Assembly: GCF_017354985.1 (NCBI RefSeq)
Contig: NZ_CP071501.1
Location: forward strand, 3,263,001 to 3,327,000
Source of the DNA: Shewanella cyperi
Lineage (GTDB): Bacteria; Pseudomonadota; Gammaproteobacteria; Enterobacterales; Shewanellaceae
Length of the DNA stretch: 64,000 nt
Direction of reading: 5' to 3'
Shown here: piece by piece, positions 42,660 through 51,307 of the stretch
Layout of the letters: each line of letters starts with the position of its first letter
Position numbering within the stretch: the stretch's first letter is position 1
Notes under the pieces: model-generated
What the model was told of the DNA's origin: nothing
What the model saw: only the letters and a program-made list of their open reading frames with translations
The model's database searches: none
Made by a program: the position numbers and the translations under genes

Positions 42660-43274
42660 ATGAGTCCCGAGCTTTGGTTGTCCTTTATCACCGCCGCCCT
42701 GTTGCTGTGTTTCACGCCGGGTCCCACAGTATTGTTGGTCATGGGCCAAGCCCTGAGTCACGGCAAAAGATCCGTTATTCCCCTGGTTGCCGGAGTGCTG
42801 TGCAGCGATCTGATCGCCATGTCCCTGTCACTGGCCGGCGTCGGCGCCCTGCTGGCCTTGTCCAGTAGCCTGTTCAGTGTCATCAAGTGGCTCGGTGCCC
42901 TGTATTTGATTTACCTGGGGATCAAATCCTGGCGCAACAAGGCCATAGACAGCGAAGCAGCACAGCAGCGTGACAGAGCAAGCATTTTCCGTGACTCGCT
43001 GCTGGTCACCGCCCTCAATCCCAAGGGCATTATCTTCTTCATGGCCTTTTTCCCACTGTTTATTGACGCCCATGCGCCGCTGGTGCCGCAAATGGCGATT
43101 CTTGCCTGCAGTTTTCTCGCCGTATCGGCCTGCAGCGCTTCCTTTTATGCCCTGTCTTCCGGGTATCTGCGCACCAGGATCCGCTCGGCCAACTTTCAAC
43201 GCCGTTTCAACCAAGCCAGTGGTGGCATGTTGGTGGGCGCTGGCCTGCTGACCGCCACCCTCAAGAGAGCCTAA
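42660..43274 (+). CDS. LysE/RhtB family exporter, 204 aa
   Basis: The ATG at 42660 follows GGAG. Six hydrophobic segments and the hallmark CFTPGPTVLLVMGQ motif near the N-terminus identify the LysE/RhtB family, which exports amino acids or homoserine lactone-like compounds. A charged loop (WRNKAIDSEAAQQRDRAS) separates the halves, and the second half begins TALNPKGIIFFMAFFPLF. This is the intact counterpart of the decayed gene at 41388 but clearly a different subfamily. The GNAT gene follows after 20 nt, so the two are likely co-transcribed. Confidence 0.88.
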   Translation: MSPELWLSFITAALLLCFTPGPTVLLVMGQALSHGKRSVIPLVAGVLCSDLIAMSLSLAGVGALLALSSSLFSVIKWLGALYLIYLGIKSWRNKAIDSEAAQQRDRASIFRDSLLVTALNPKGIIFFMAFFPLFIDAHAPLVPQMAILACSFLAVSACSASFYALSSGYLRTRIRSANFQRRFNQASGGMLVGAGLLTATLKRA

Positions 43275-43294
43275 GGCACATAAGGGAGATAGCC

Positions 43295-43741
43295 ATGCCA
43301 CACTATGAGATCAGCACAGACAAGAGCAAACTGGATTTCGCCGTTATCCACGGCTTCATTGCCAACTCCTATTGGGCAAGCAATATTCCCGAGGCGGTGA
43401 TGGCCAGGGCCATAGAAAATTCGCTCTGTTTTGCTGTCTATTGCTATGATGGCCGCCAGGTTGGTTTTGCGAGGATAATCAGCGACAAGGCGACCTTCGC
43501 CTACCTGGCAGACGTCTTTATTCTGGAAGAACATCGCGGCCAGGGGCTCAGCAAGCGTCTGATGCAGACCATAGTCGCCCATCCTGATCTGCAGGGGCTG
43601 CGGCGCATGGTATTGGCCACCCGGGATGCCCACGGCCTTTATGCCCAGTTCGGTTTTACTCCGATACCAAACCCAGAGATTTTCATGCACGCCTGGAATC
43701 CCAACGTGTACCGTAATGGCCAGGCTGCCCAAGCAAACTGA
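43295..43741 (+). CDS. GNAT family N-acetyltransferase, 148 aa
   Basis: The fold is the short GNAT type: a beta strand (CFAVYCYDGRQVGFARIISD), then the acetyl-CoA loop region (LADVFILEEHRGQGLSKRLM) with the R/Q-G-x-G pattern, and the C-terminal strand (MVLATRDAHGLYAQFGFTPI). It lies 20 nt past the LysE gene behind AGGGAG. The substrate is unknown; the N-terminal helix and the YAQFGF block resemble the PA2578/YjdJ-like GNATs of gammaproteobacteria. Confidence 0.83.
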   Translation: MPHYEISTDKSKLDFAVIHGFIANSYWASNIPEAVMARAIENSLCFAVYCYDGRQVGFARIISDKATFAYLADVFILEEHRGQGLSKRLMQTIVAHPDLQGLRRMVLATRDAHGLYAQFGFTPIPNPEIFMHAWNPNVYRNGQAAQAN

Positions 43742-43762
43742 ACCAACTGAGAGGAAACAAGG

Positions 43763-44605
43763 ATGAGCCTGCGAATTGACACCATGACCCGGCCCCAGCT
43801 GGATATGGCATTGGACTGGGCCGCCGCCGAAGGTTGGAACCCGGGCCTGAACGATGGCGATTGTTATTACCAGGCCGATCCAGACGGTTTCCTGCTGGCC
43901 AGTCTAAACGGCGAGGCCATAGGCTGCATATCGGCGGTCAGGTATGGCAGCGAATTCGGCTTTATCGGCTTTTATCTGGTCAAGCCCGGCTTTCGTGGCC
44001 AGGGCCACGGCATGGCCCTGTGGCAGGCAGCCATGGCCAGGCTCGATGGCTGCAACATAGGCCTGGACGGGGTGCTTGCCCAGCAGGACAACTACCGTAA
44101 GTCCGGCTTCAAGCTGGCCTACAGCAATATCCGCTTTCAGGGACAGGGTGGTGCTCAAGCCCAGGCGGATGACGAAATAGTGCCGCTGTCCTCCCTGCCC
44201 TTTGCCATGACTGAGGCCTATGACAGGACCTTCTTCCCCGCCGATCGGAGTCGCTTTACCCGGAGTTGGATAGCCCAGCCCGGTTGCCACGCTCTGGGAC
44301 TGGTACACAGGGGTAAGCTGCTGGGTCAGGGGGTCATTCGCCCCTGCCGCGATGGCTATAAAATCGGGCCGCTGCAGTCAAACAGCCCGGAAATTGCCGA
44401 GCGGCTGCTGACGGCGCTGAAGGCCAAGGTAAGTGCCGAGGATGCCGTGTTTCTGGATGTGGCCGAGGTTAATCCAAGCGCCGTGGTGCTGGCCGAGCGA
44501 CACAGAATGACGGTGTCATTCGAGACCGCCAGAATGTACACAGGTGATGCACCCGAGCTGCCGCTTTCGCGGCTGTACGGGGTGACGTCCTTCGAGATAG
44601 GCTGA
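43763..44605 (+). CDS. GNAT acetyltransferase with C-terminal domain (YitH/HolE-like), 280 aa
   Basis: An N-terminal GNAT domain (residues about 1-125, GFIGFYLVKPGFRGQGHGMA) is followed by a second GNAT-like half with the block GLVHRGKLLGQGVIRPCRDG, then YKIGPLQSNSPEIAERLL. This two-part layout is that of the YitH/HolE-type acetyltransferase family. The start follows GAGGAAACAAGG, 21 nt after the previous GNAT gene. The substrate is unknown. Confidence 0.8.
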   Translation: MSLRIDTMTRPQLDMALDWAAAEGWNPGLNDGDCYYQADPDGFLLASLNGEAIGCISAVRYGSEFGFIGFYLVKPGFRGQGHGMALWQAAMARLDGCNIGLDGVLAQQDNYRKSGFKLAYSNIRFQGQGGAQAQADDEIVPLSSLPFAMTEAYDRTFFPADRSRFTRSWIAQPGCHALGLVHRGKLLGQGVIRPCRDGYKIGPLQSNSPEIAERLLTALKAKVSAEDAVFLDVAEVNPSAVVLAERHRMTVSFETARMYTGDAPELPLSRLYGVTSFEIG

Positions 44606-44675
44606 TCTTACCCAGCTGTAGCACCTGGTATCCAGAGTCAAAAATGTCAAAAACTCAAAGAATAAAGCGCTTCTT

Positions 44676-45452
44676 ATGCCCGACTTGCCCCTGACCACGC
44701 TGCTGGCATTATCTTTGGTGTCACTGGTGGCCGGATTTATCGATGCCATCAGCGGTGGCGGCGGTTTGATTTCCCTGCCAGCGCTGATGCTGGCCGGTCT
44801 CAGCCCGGCCCAGGCGTTGGCGACCAACAAGCTGCAGGCCCTGTTTGGTAAGCTCTCCTCGGTGCGCTATTTCCTGAAGCAAGGCCTGATTGCCCCGGGC
44901 AAGCTGAAGCTGCCGTTACTGCTCTGCTTTGGCTTTTCGGCCCTGGGCGCCCTGGCTATCCAGCGGCTCAGCAGCGAGGTGCTGCAACTATGGCTGCCCT
45001 GGATGATAGTCGCCGTGGCCCTGTATGTTCTGCTGTCGCCCAGGCTTGGGGATCTCGACACCCGGCAAAGGATCCCGCCGCTGCTGTTTGGCCTGCTTGT
45101 CGTCCCCCTGCTGTCGTTTTACGATGGCTTCTTTGGTCCGGCGTCGGGGTCCTTTTTTGCCATCGGCTTTATCGCTCTGCTGGGCCATAACACGGCCAAG
45201 GCCACTGCCCATGCCAAATTGTTTCTGCTGGTATCCAACGCCGCGGCCCTCGGCGCCTTTATTCTGGGCGGCCAGGTGGCCTGGTCCGTGGGCATAGCCA
45301 TGGCCTGCGGCCAGTGGATAGGCGCCAGATACGGCTCGCAACTGGTACATCTAAAGGGCAACAAGTTGGTCAAACCCATGTTGTTGCTGGTTTCCACCCT
45401 GCTGGTGTTAAAGCTGGCGCTGCTTGATGGTGGAGTCATGCCTTGGCTGTGA
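44676..45452 (+). CDS. TauE/SafE (TSUP) family permease, 258 aa
   Basis: Eight or so hydrophobic segments and the paired TSUP motifs GFIDAISGGGGLISLPALML (N-terminal half) and FYDGFFGPASGSFFAIGF (C-terminal half) identify it. ATNKLQALFGKLSSVRYFL and KATAHAKLFLLVSNAAAL are the matching second parts of each repeat. TSUP permeases move sulfite, sulfonates or organic acids across the inner membrane; the ligand is not readable here. The start has no clear ribosome site. Confidence 0.88.
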   Translation: MPDLPLTTLLALSLVSLVAGFIDAISGGGGLISLPALMLAGLSPAQALATNKLQALFGKLSSVRYFLKQGLIAPGKLKLPLLLCFGFSALGALAIQRLSSEVLQLWLPWMIVAVALYVLLSPRLGDLDTRQRIPPLLFGLLVVPLLSFYDGFFGPASGSFFAIGFIALLGHNTAKATAHAKLFLLVSNAAALGAFILGGQVAWSVGIAMACGQWIGARYGSQLVHLKGNKLVKPMLLLVSTLLVLKLALLDGGVMPWL

Positions 45453-45516
45453 CGGTATGACTGTTGCACCAAGACGAGCTTTTAACCAAGCCAATGAAGA
45501 ATAAGGGAGTCACCCC

Positions 45517-45993
45517 ATGCTAATCCGCAATGCAGTTACAGCAGACACACAGGCACTGGCCGGGCTGGTCACTTCCCTGGCGGGCTATTTTCAGGATGAC
45601 CCAAGCCAACCCTTGCCCGCCTGGTTCAGCGATACCCTGACACCGGATGCCTTCAACGCCAGACTCAGCAGTGACAAGCAGCTGAATCTGGTGGTGGAAA
45701 TCGATGGCAGCATCGCTGCCTACCTGTCGCTGCAAAGGCCCGATTACCTGTATCACCTGTTTGTGGCCGATGCCTTCCACGGCCGGGGACTGGCGCGGCA
45801 GTTGTGGCAAAGGGCCATGGCCCTCTGCCCCGCCGAGCGCTATCTGGTCCGCTCTTCCCTGTATGCCGTGCCCGTATATCAAAAGCTGGGGTTTGTGTCC
45901 CATGGCGAGGTCGGCCACCGCGATGGCATTTCCTATCAGCCAATGGAGTTCTTTAGCCTTAAGCCAGCCGGGCAACAGCCACAGAGCAGCTGA
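45517..45993 (+). CDS. GNAT family N-acetyltransferase, 158 aa
   Basis: The GNAT core is visible: AYLSLQRPDYLYHLFVADAF, then the acetyl-CoA loop FHGRGLARQLWQRAM and the terminal SSLYAVPVYQKLGFVSHGEV. A ribosome site AGGGAG precedes the ATG. It is the third GNAT gene in this stretch. The role and substrate are unknown. Confidence 0.84.
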   Translation: MLIRNAVTADTQALAGLVTSLAGYFQDDPSQPLPAWFSDTLTPDAFNARLSSDKQLNLVVEIDGSIAAYLSLQRPDYLYHLFVADAFHGRGLARQLWQRAMALCPAERYLVRSSLYAVPVYQKLGFVSHGEVGHRDGISYQPMEFFSLKPAGQQPQSS

Positions 45994-46034
45994 TCAGTAT
46001 CAATAAAGCGAGCACCTTTAATTAGAGCAACAGC

Positions 46035-46523
46035 ATGATCATCAGAGACTTTTGTAAGGCCGACTTTGCCGCCGTCAGCGCCATCTATCAAATGGGCATA
46101 GACACGGGCCATGCCACCTTCCAGCTGCTGGCCAAGTCCTGGGACGAGTGGCACAGCTCTTTGCTGCCCCATAGCCGTCTGGTGGCAGAACTGGACGGCA
46201 AGGTGGTGGGCTGGGCGGCGCTGTCCCCCATTTCCAGCCGCGCCGTGTACGCCGGAGTAGCCGAGGTCAGCGTCTATGTTGACACCGGCTTAGGTGGCCG
46301 CGGTATCGGCCAGGCCTTACTGAGTCACCTGGTGAATGCGTCGGAGCAACGGGGGATCTGGACCTTACAGGCTGTCATCTTCCCGGAAAACCTCGCCAGT
46401 ATCGCCCTGCACCAAAAAAACGGCTTCAATATTGTGGGCAGGCGCAGCAAGCTAGGGCAACTGCACGGAGAGTGGCGCGATGTGATGCTGCTGGAAAGGC
46501 GTAGCGCCAAGGTCGGGATTTAA
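46035..46523 (+). CDS. Pat/Bar-type N-acetyltransferase, 162 aa
   Basis: The sequence matches the phosphinothricin/methionine-sulfoximine acetyltransferase group: IYQMGIDTGHATFQ near the start, then VGWAALSPISSRAVYAGVAE, SVYVDTGLGGRGIGQALL with the acetyl-CoA loop, and a C-terminal SIALHQKNGFNIVGRRSKLG. Family members acetylate glutamine-analogue amines and related small molecules. Its stop overlaps that of the convergent GFA gene by 4 nt. Confidence 0.85.
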   Translation: MIIRDFCKADFAAVSAIYQMGIDTGHATFQLLAKSWDEWHSSLLPHSRLVAELDGKVVGWAALSPISSRAVYAGVAEVSVYVDTGLGGRGIGQALLSHLVNASEQRGIWTLQAVIFPENLASIALHQKNGFNIVGRRSKLGQLHGEWRDVMLLERRSAKVGI

Positions 46524-46960
46524 GGATTCCCCTGATTTCGTGATCCGGGATACCTTGGCAGCTCATCGCACAGATTGAACCAGGGCATCTGGCTGCTGGT
46601 ATAAATGTGGTAGTTGGGGGAAATCAACTCCGGATTATCCAGGGCGGCTATGGCCAGGGTCAGGTACTGGGGATAATCGCGGTGACGAAAACTTAAGGTC
46701 GAGCCACAGTCGCCACAAAAACCTCTGAATGTCTTGTCGGTGGAGGCAAACTCCTTCACCTGCCCCTTAAGCCAACTCACCTCTTCCAACTTGAAATCCA
46801 TCCAGGCGGACACAGGCGCACCTGTGCTTTGCTGGCAACGGCGGCAGTGGCAGTAATCGGCATCAAAAGGCGCGGCGTTGATGGAGAAACGTATCACGCC
46901 GCACAGACAGCCGCCGGTTATCGGGAAGGAAAGTTTGGTATTCCTGACGTTATTTGGCAT
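46520..46960 (-). CDS. GFA family zinc protein, 146 aa
   Basis: The four zinc-ligand clusters of the GFA/CENP-V fold are present: GGCLCGVIRF, DYCHCRRCQQSTGAP and FRGFCGDCGSTLSF. Family members include glutathione-dependent formaldehyde-activating enzymes, although most bacterial copies have no proven activity. A ribosome site GGAGC precedes the ATG at 46960. It is convergent with the Pat-like gene. Confidence 0.88.
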   Translation of the reverse strand: MPNNVRNTKLSFPITGGCLCGVIRFSINAAPFDADYCHCRRCQQSTGAPVSAWMDFKLEEVSWLKGQVKEFASTDKTFRGFCGDCGSTLSFRHRDYPQYLTLAIAALDNPELISPNYHIYTSSQMPWFNLCDELPRYPGSRNQGNP

Positions 46961-47004
46961 CCGCTTGCTCCATTAAAAACGGGCTGCAGAACTTGCCCGC
47001 ATAA

Positions 47005-47040
47005 AAAAGGGTCAGCGCAACAATGGCAGCTAACCCTTTT
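47005..47040 (-). terminator. Terminator of the small gene at 47128
   Basis: AAAAGGGTCAGC and GCTAACCCTTTT form a 12-bp stem with one mismatch, which becomes a G-U pair on the minus strand, around a 12-nt loop. The minus-strand tail is T-rich (TTTTTTAT). It lies 87 nt past the minus-strand stop at 47128. Confidence 0.65.
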
Positions 47041-47127
47041 ATACGCAAGCAGTTGGGATAAGTGTAAAAACGTCAATGAACCTCATTCCTTGCTATGGTT
47101 TTATCCTTGCCACCAAGACAATTGAGG

Positions 47128-47589
47128 CTAAAGACGATATTCGCCCCCTTCCCTGGCGGTGAAGCGGCAGCCTGGCATGGGGGCCGAGTGACACAGACTC
47201 AACCACTGGGGCTGCAGCTCGCCGCTGCGGGTATCCAAGCCCAGGGAGTGGGATTCCAACTGCACATCATCAAGTCGGCAATCCTGGCCACAGCGCGCCA
47301 GCAACAGGGCGATATGGTGCTCGCCGGACTTCAGCAGCAGCGCCTCAGGTTCGGTGCGGGAGCCGCACAGGGCCACAAACTGCGATGGCTGTGCCAGGCC
47401 GGTCTGACTGCCATCCTCAAAACAGGCCAACAGGTGTTGGAAATACACCAGATAACCGCGAACCTCGGCGTGGGAACCCTGGGCCAGGGGAAAATGGCGG
47501 TCGAGCAAGGCGGCGACATCCCGGGTTTCACCCATTCCAATCCATTCTTGCAGATGCTGTTCACGGCTATCCATCATGGTCATGTTCAT
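47128..47589 (-). CDS. Protein of unknown function, 153 aa
   Basis: The ATG at 47589 follows GGGGAAAGGCG. The protein is soluble, with helical N-terminal residues (REQHLQEWIGMGETRDVAALL) and a C-terminal half rich in Leu, His and Cys (FVALCGSRTEPEALLLKSGE). I recognise no family. It is divergent from the XRE/DUF3612 regulator at 47729 and shares an intergenic region of about 140 bp that contains a palindromic operator, so that regulator may control it. Confidence 0.62.
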   Translation of the reverse strand: MNMTMMDSREQHLQEWIGMGETRDVAALLDRHFPLAQGSHAEVRGYLVYFQHLLACFEDGSQTGLAQPSQFVALCGSRTEPEALLLKSGEHHIALLLARCGQDCRLDDVQLESHSLGLDTRSGELQPQWLSLCHSAPMPGCRFTAREGGEYRL

Positions 47590-47706
47590 CGCCTTTCCCC
47601 TATCACTGGTCATCAAAGGTATTGCAGTGTCGCGGGCAGAATGCCTTCACGAATTTGCTTGATTTTTAGTCTAGGGTATTTTTAACTGTAATTTCACAAT
47701 AAAAAT

Positions 47707-47719
47707 TTCACAGTGTGAA
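47707..47719. promoter_or_regulatory. Palindromic operator candidate TTCACA-G-TGTGAA
   Basis: A perfect 13-bp palindrome lies 9 nt before the ATG at 47729. A half-site TTTCACA occurs 14 bp upstream (47692-47698). Such a site next to an XRE-type gene is a likely autoregulatory operator. It also hints that translation may really start at the later ATG at 47750. Confidence 0.6.
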
Positions 47720-47728
47720 TTTTACAAA

Positions 47729-49240
47729 ATGGCCAGTGAAAAAAGCTTGATGCGCAAGTCCCATTTTATGGGCACCAAGATTAGAAACCTGCGTAAACGC
47801 AATCATCTGACGATGGAAGATTTGTCGGCCCGTTGCGTACGCATCGACCCCGAACTGGCGCCATCCGTGTCCTATCTGTCTATGATTGAACGCGGCAAGC
47901 GGGTGCCCGGCAGCGCCATGTTGGCGGTCATTGCCAAGGTGTTTGAAAAGTCGCCGGACTGGTTTCTCGACGACGTGCCGGAGGAGGAGGACATCACCCC
48001 GGACAAGGGCCGGCGCGGTGGCATCAATGGCATGGCGCTGGAGCCAAGCTTTTTGTTCTCCCGCGATATTTTGCAAATCGCCATTCCGGAAATGCTGTCC
48101 CAAACCGGGGTCAGCGGCCGCCAGTTTGCCCAGCTGCTGATCCGCGCCCACCAGGAACACCATCAGAATCACTTTCCGGATCTGGAGCGGGCCGCCGACG
48201 AAGTGGGTGGCAAAAACCTGCATCTGACCGCAGAAGATTTGCTGGCCATAGCCAAGCGCCTCGGCATGAAGGTGCGCTTTTTCAGTGAAGGGGCCGCACC
48301 TGCGGTGGACGAGAACGGGATCCCCCAGCGTCAGTTGGTGACCTCCTATTTTGAGCCCCCCGCCAGCATCTTTATCAACAACCTGCTGAAGACCCAGCCC
48401 GAGCGACTCAAGTACGACCTGGCGGTGCACATAGGTCACTGTGTGCTGCACAACAAGGACGGTTTGAAACGGGTGCTGACCGTGGGTGATGGCATGGGCG
48501 CCCCGGAACCCGCGTCCTCCACGGTCAATGCCCAGGACATGCTCGGCGCCTGGCGTGACTTTGAATCCAGCTTTTTCGCCGGTGCCCTGCTGTGTCCCAA
48601 GGTGCCGTTCCGCCAACTGCTGGAGCGCAACGGCTACGAGATTGGCACCCATGCCAAAATCGGCGTTTCGGCCTCGGTGGCCATGCGCCGCATGACAGTG
48701 GTGTCGCCCTATCCGCACTGGCACTATTTTGATGCCTACGCCCCGGGTAAACTCAAGGCGGTGTACCGGGGCAATGGTATTCCCCTGCCCTGGGGCAATA
48801 TGCGCCAGGTGCCGGATCCCTGCCAGCACTGGGCGGTATTTCGTATGTTGAGCGAGCCCAGCGATGGCAGCTCGGCGCAGATCTCCATCCTGGACGTGGA
48901 CGGCAGCCCGAGGATCTACTGCTGCGAGTCGGTGAAGGTGGACGATCTGGCAGGCAATCACCATGTACTCTGTGCCGGCATAGATCTCAATCCCGCCATC
49001 GAGGCCCAGGGGACGGACGCCTTGAGCCTGGCGGAGGAACTCAAGCACCAGTGCGTCAGCGCCGGTGGCCAGGGCCCCATACCTGCTCCAATTCGCCGTC
49101 AGCTGATGAGCATAGCGCGGATCCTCAATATCAACTGGGTCGAGCGTGGCATAGATAAGGGGGCAAGGCTTATCTGCAGCCGTGGCGCCGCCTGTCCTCG
49201 CCAACCTGCCTGCTACCCGGGTAGCTGCCAGGGACGCTGA
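47729..49240 (+). CDS. XRE-family transcriptional regulator with a DUF3612-type domain, 503 aa
   Basis: Residues about 15-75 form the helix-turn-helix (GTKIRNLRKRNHLTMEDLSA; PSVSYLSMIERGKRVPGSAM). The long C-terminal part resembles the short-chain fatty-acid/acetate-responsive regulators of the DUF3612 and ScfR groups, with cysteine-rich ends (RLICSRGAACPRQPACYPG). These regulators often control glyoxylate-shunt or propionate genes; none is adjacent here, so the target is open. The first ATG (47729) lies very close to the operator; 47750 and 47768 are plausible alternatives. A bidirectional terminator follows. Confidence 0.8.
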   Translation: MASEKSLMRKSHFMGTKIRNLRKRNHLTMEDLSARCVRIDPELAPSVSYLSMIERGKRVPGSAMLAVIAKVFEKSPDWFLDDVPEEEDITPDKGRRGGINGMALEPSFLFSRDILQIAIPEMLSQTGVSGRQFAQLLIRAHQEHHQNHFPDLERAADEVGGKNLHLTAEDLLAIAKRLGMKVRFFSEGAAPAVDENGIPQRQLVTSYFEPPASIFINNLLKTQPERLKYDLAVHIGHCVLHNKDGLKRVLTVGDGMGAPEPASSTVNAQDMLGAWRDFESSFFAGALLCPKVPFRQLLERNGYEIGTHAKIGVSASVAMRRMTVVSPYPHWHYFDAYAPGKLKAVYRGNGIPLPWGNMRQVPDPCQHWAVFRMLSEPSDGSSAQISILDVDGSPRIYCCESVKVDDLAGNHHVLCAGIDLNPAIEAQGTDALSLAEELKHQCVSAGGQGPIPAPIRRQLMSIARILNINWVERGIDKGARLICSRGAACPRQPACYPGSCQGR

Positions 49241-49260
49241 CGCCAGGCATCACAAACAAA

Positions 49261-49287
49261 AACGGCGCCCTCTGGCGCCGTTTTTTT
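49261..49287. terminator. Bidirectional terminator between convergent genes
   Basis: AACGGCGCC and GGCGCCGTT form a 9-bp stem with a CTCT loop. A T-run follows on the plus strand, and an A-rich stretch before the stem gives a T-rich tail on the minus strand. It serves the regulator (plus) and rlhA (minus). Confidence 0.88.
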
Positions 49288-49297
49288 AAAGAATGGC

Positions 49298-51226
49298 TTA
49301 GCCCACCACCAGCATTTCACACTTGTGGCAGTCAAACACCAGCTTGAACGGCTTGCCGCCCAGTTCCATTTCCAGCGGCTCGGCCTTGAGACCGGGCACT
49401 TCCTTGGGGCACATGTTGTAGCTGTAGCGGATGCAGTGCTTGGTTATCATCAGCGGCGCATCGCCCTTCACCGGCCGCACCTCGTAGGCATCGCGAATCG
49501 ACACCACACCATGGCGGGTGTAGAAATCCTTGGCCTTCTGGTTGGACACGTTGCCAAGGTAGGTCAGGCTGCGCTGGGGATAGCGGGCACTCATATCCCG
49601 CTGCCATGGCGTGGGGCGACGATAGCCCTGGATGCGTGCCTGTTCCAGCGCTTCAATGGCCTCGCGGCGCAAACCGTTGATGACGGAGGCTGGGGCAAAC
49701 ACGGCCCCGGCATCGCCCAGGTCTATCTCACCCAGGCTGAAATCTGTGTTGCCGAGCTTGCCGAGATTCTTGATAAGGCCGTCTCGGTTGCGCTCAATAT
49801 CCTTGGCCTGCTGCTTGTCGAAGTCAGCGGTCACCGTCACCCCATGGCCGTGGTTATCAAAGGCCGTCAGCGCCAGACCGCCTTCGCGGTCGGCGAGGGC
49901 GAAATTGACCGGCACCAGACGCTCGGCGGATTCTTTTGAGAGCAGCATCTCGAATTCCTGATCGTGGTTGCGATACAGGGTGACGCCGAGGCGCAGATCC
50001 TTGGGCACTTCCTTCAGATACAAGGTATTGCCGTCGGCGCGGTTGACCCGAAAACCGGTCAGCTTGTCATCGGACAGGCGCGCCTTTTCATAGTTTTTGG
50101 CAAAGAAGCCCAGACCATCACCGTTGTGAAACTCGGTGTCTGAATCCACTACTATGTGGTCCTTGCCTATGTGGCTGACCTTGCCCACCTCTATACCCAG
50201 ATACTTGGGAGTACGAAAGTCGGCAATACTGGGCTGACGCTCGTGGGTGAAATAGTCGGTCTTGCCGCGGTTGAAGCTCTTGTCCGGATCCGGCTGGAAG
50301 CTGAAACTGCAACGGCCATGAGATGCGGGTTCAAACTCGGGGCGGCGGGCCATGATGGCATCAAGCTGCTGGCGATAGTGGGCGGTTACGTTTTTCACGT
50401 AACTCAGATCCTTGAGACGGCCCTCAATCTTGAATGAGCGTACCCCGGCATCGATCAGCGCCTCCAGATTTTCGGTCTGGTTGTTGTCCTTGAGTGACAG
50501 CATGTGTTCGTTGCTGGCGATGATATCGCCCTGGCGGGTCTTGAGGTTGCCGGGCATACGGCACTGCTGGGAACACTCACCGCGGTTGGCGCTGCGGTTG
50601 TCGGTATAGGCTTCACTGATATAGCACTGGCCGCTGAAGGCCACGCACAGGGCGCCATGGATAAAGTACTCCAGGCGCATTTTGGTCTCGGCCGCCACGG
50701 CACGGATTTGGCTCAGGCTCAGCTCCCGGGCCAGAACCACCTGGGAGAAACCCACGTGCTCAAGGAAGGCCACCTTGGCCGGCACCCGGTTGTCCATCTG
50801 GGTACTGGCGTGCAGGGCAATGGGGGGCAGTTCCAACTCCAGCAGGCCCAAGTCCTGAACGATAATGGCGTCGGCACCGGCCTCGTAGACTTCCCAAATC
50901 AGGCGCCGGGCCTGTTCCAGCTCGTCGTCCAGCAAAATGGTGTTGAAGGTGACAAACACCTGGGCATGGTAGCGGTGGGCATATTCACACAGGCGGGCGA
51001 TATCGGCCACACTGTTGCCGGCGGTATGACGGGCGCCGTAGGCGGGACCACCAATGTAGACGGCGTCGGCACCGTGGCGTATGGCCTCAATGCCATAGTC
51101 GGCATTTTTGGCCGGGGCCAGCAGCTCCAGCTTGTTGTCGGCCAGTTCAACTTTGGGCGCTTGTTCGCGCTCGGAGTGAACCTGGGCCGCCTGGCCGGGA
51201 ATAAAGATTTCAACGCCTGTGGTCAT
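49298..51226 (-). CDS. rlhA: RlhA, 23S rRNA 5-hydroxycytidine synthase (U32 peptidase family), 642 aa
   Basis: The U32 core is conserved: LELLAPAKNADYGIEAIRHG, ADAVYIGGPAYGARH, ELPPIALHASTQMDNR, and the cysteine-bearing iron-sulfur region (ALCVAFSGQCYISEAYTDNR; GECSQQCRMP). The full length and the collagenase-like C-terminal half (ITKHCIRYSYNMCPKEVPG, then FDCHKCEMLVVG) match E. coli RlhA/YdcP (about 653 residues). RlhA hydroxylates a cytidine in 23S rRNA. The 19-residue N-terminal extension before KVELADNKLELL could mean that translation starts slightly later. A shared terminator follows the gene. Confidence 0.92.
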   Translation of the reverse strand: MTTGVEIFIPGQAAQVHSEREQAPKVELADNKLELLAPAKNADYGIEAIRHGADAVYIGGPAYGARHTAGNSVADIARLCEYAHRYHAQVFVTFNTILLDDELEQARRLIWEVYEAGADAIIVQDLGLLELELPPIALHASTQMDNRVPAKVAFLEHVGFSQVVLARELSLSQIRAVAAETKMRLEYFIHGALCVAFSGQCYISEAYTDNRSANRGECSQQCRMPGNLKTRQGDIIASNEHMLSLKDNNQTENLEALIDAGVRSFKIEGRLKDLSYVKNVTAHYRQQLDAIMARRPEFEPASHGRCSFSFQPDPDKSFNRGKTDYFTHERQPSIADFRTPKYLGIEVGKVSHIGKDHIVVDSDTEFHNGDGLGFFAKNYEKARLSDDKLTGFRVNRADGNTLYLKEVPKDLRLGVTLYRNHDQEFEMLLSKESAERLVPVNFALADREGGLALTAFDNHGHGVTVTADFDKQQAKDIERNRDGLIKNLGKLGNTDFSLGEIDLGDAGAVFAPASVINGLRREAIEALEQARIQGYRRPTPWQRDMSARYPQRSLTYLGNVSNQKAKDFYTRHGVVSIRDAYEVRPVKGDAPLMITKHCIRYSYNMCPKEVPGLKAEPLEMELGGKPFKLVFDCHKCEMLVVG

Positions 51227-51307
51227 GCTCTGTGCTCTACCGCTATTTCAGTGGGAGTGAAATTAAGGGCACAGAGTATAGCAGAGCCAGCGGGCCAGAA
51301 AAGCCGC

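Noticed and set aside
47128..47589. Faint similarity of one stretch to malate synthase G (KSGEHHIALLL...DDVQLES)
   Set aside because: It spans only about 25 residues, catalytic residues are missing and the protein is far too short. The idea was tempting because DUF3612 regulators may sit near glyoxylate genes, but it is not supportable.
47708..49204. A 498-codon minus-strand frame opposite the DUF3612 regulator
   Set aside because: The regulator frame has a clear helix-turn-helix and coherent domain layout; the antisense frame shows neither a motif nor a ribosome site.
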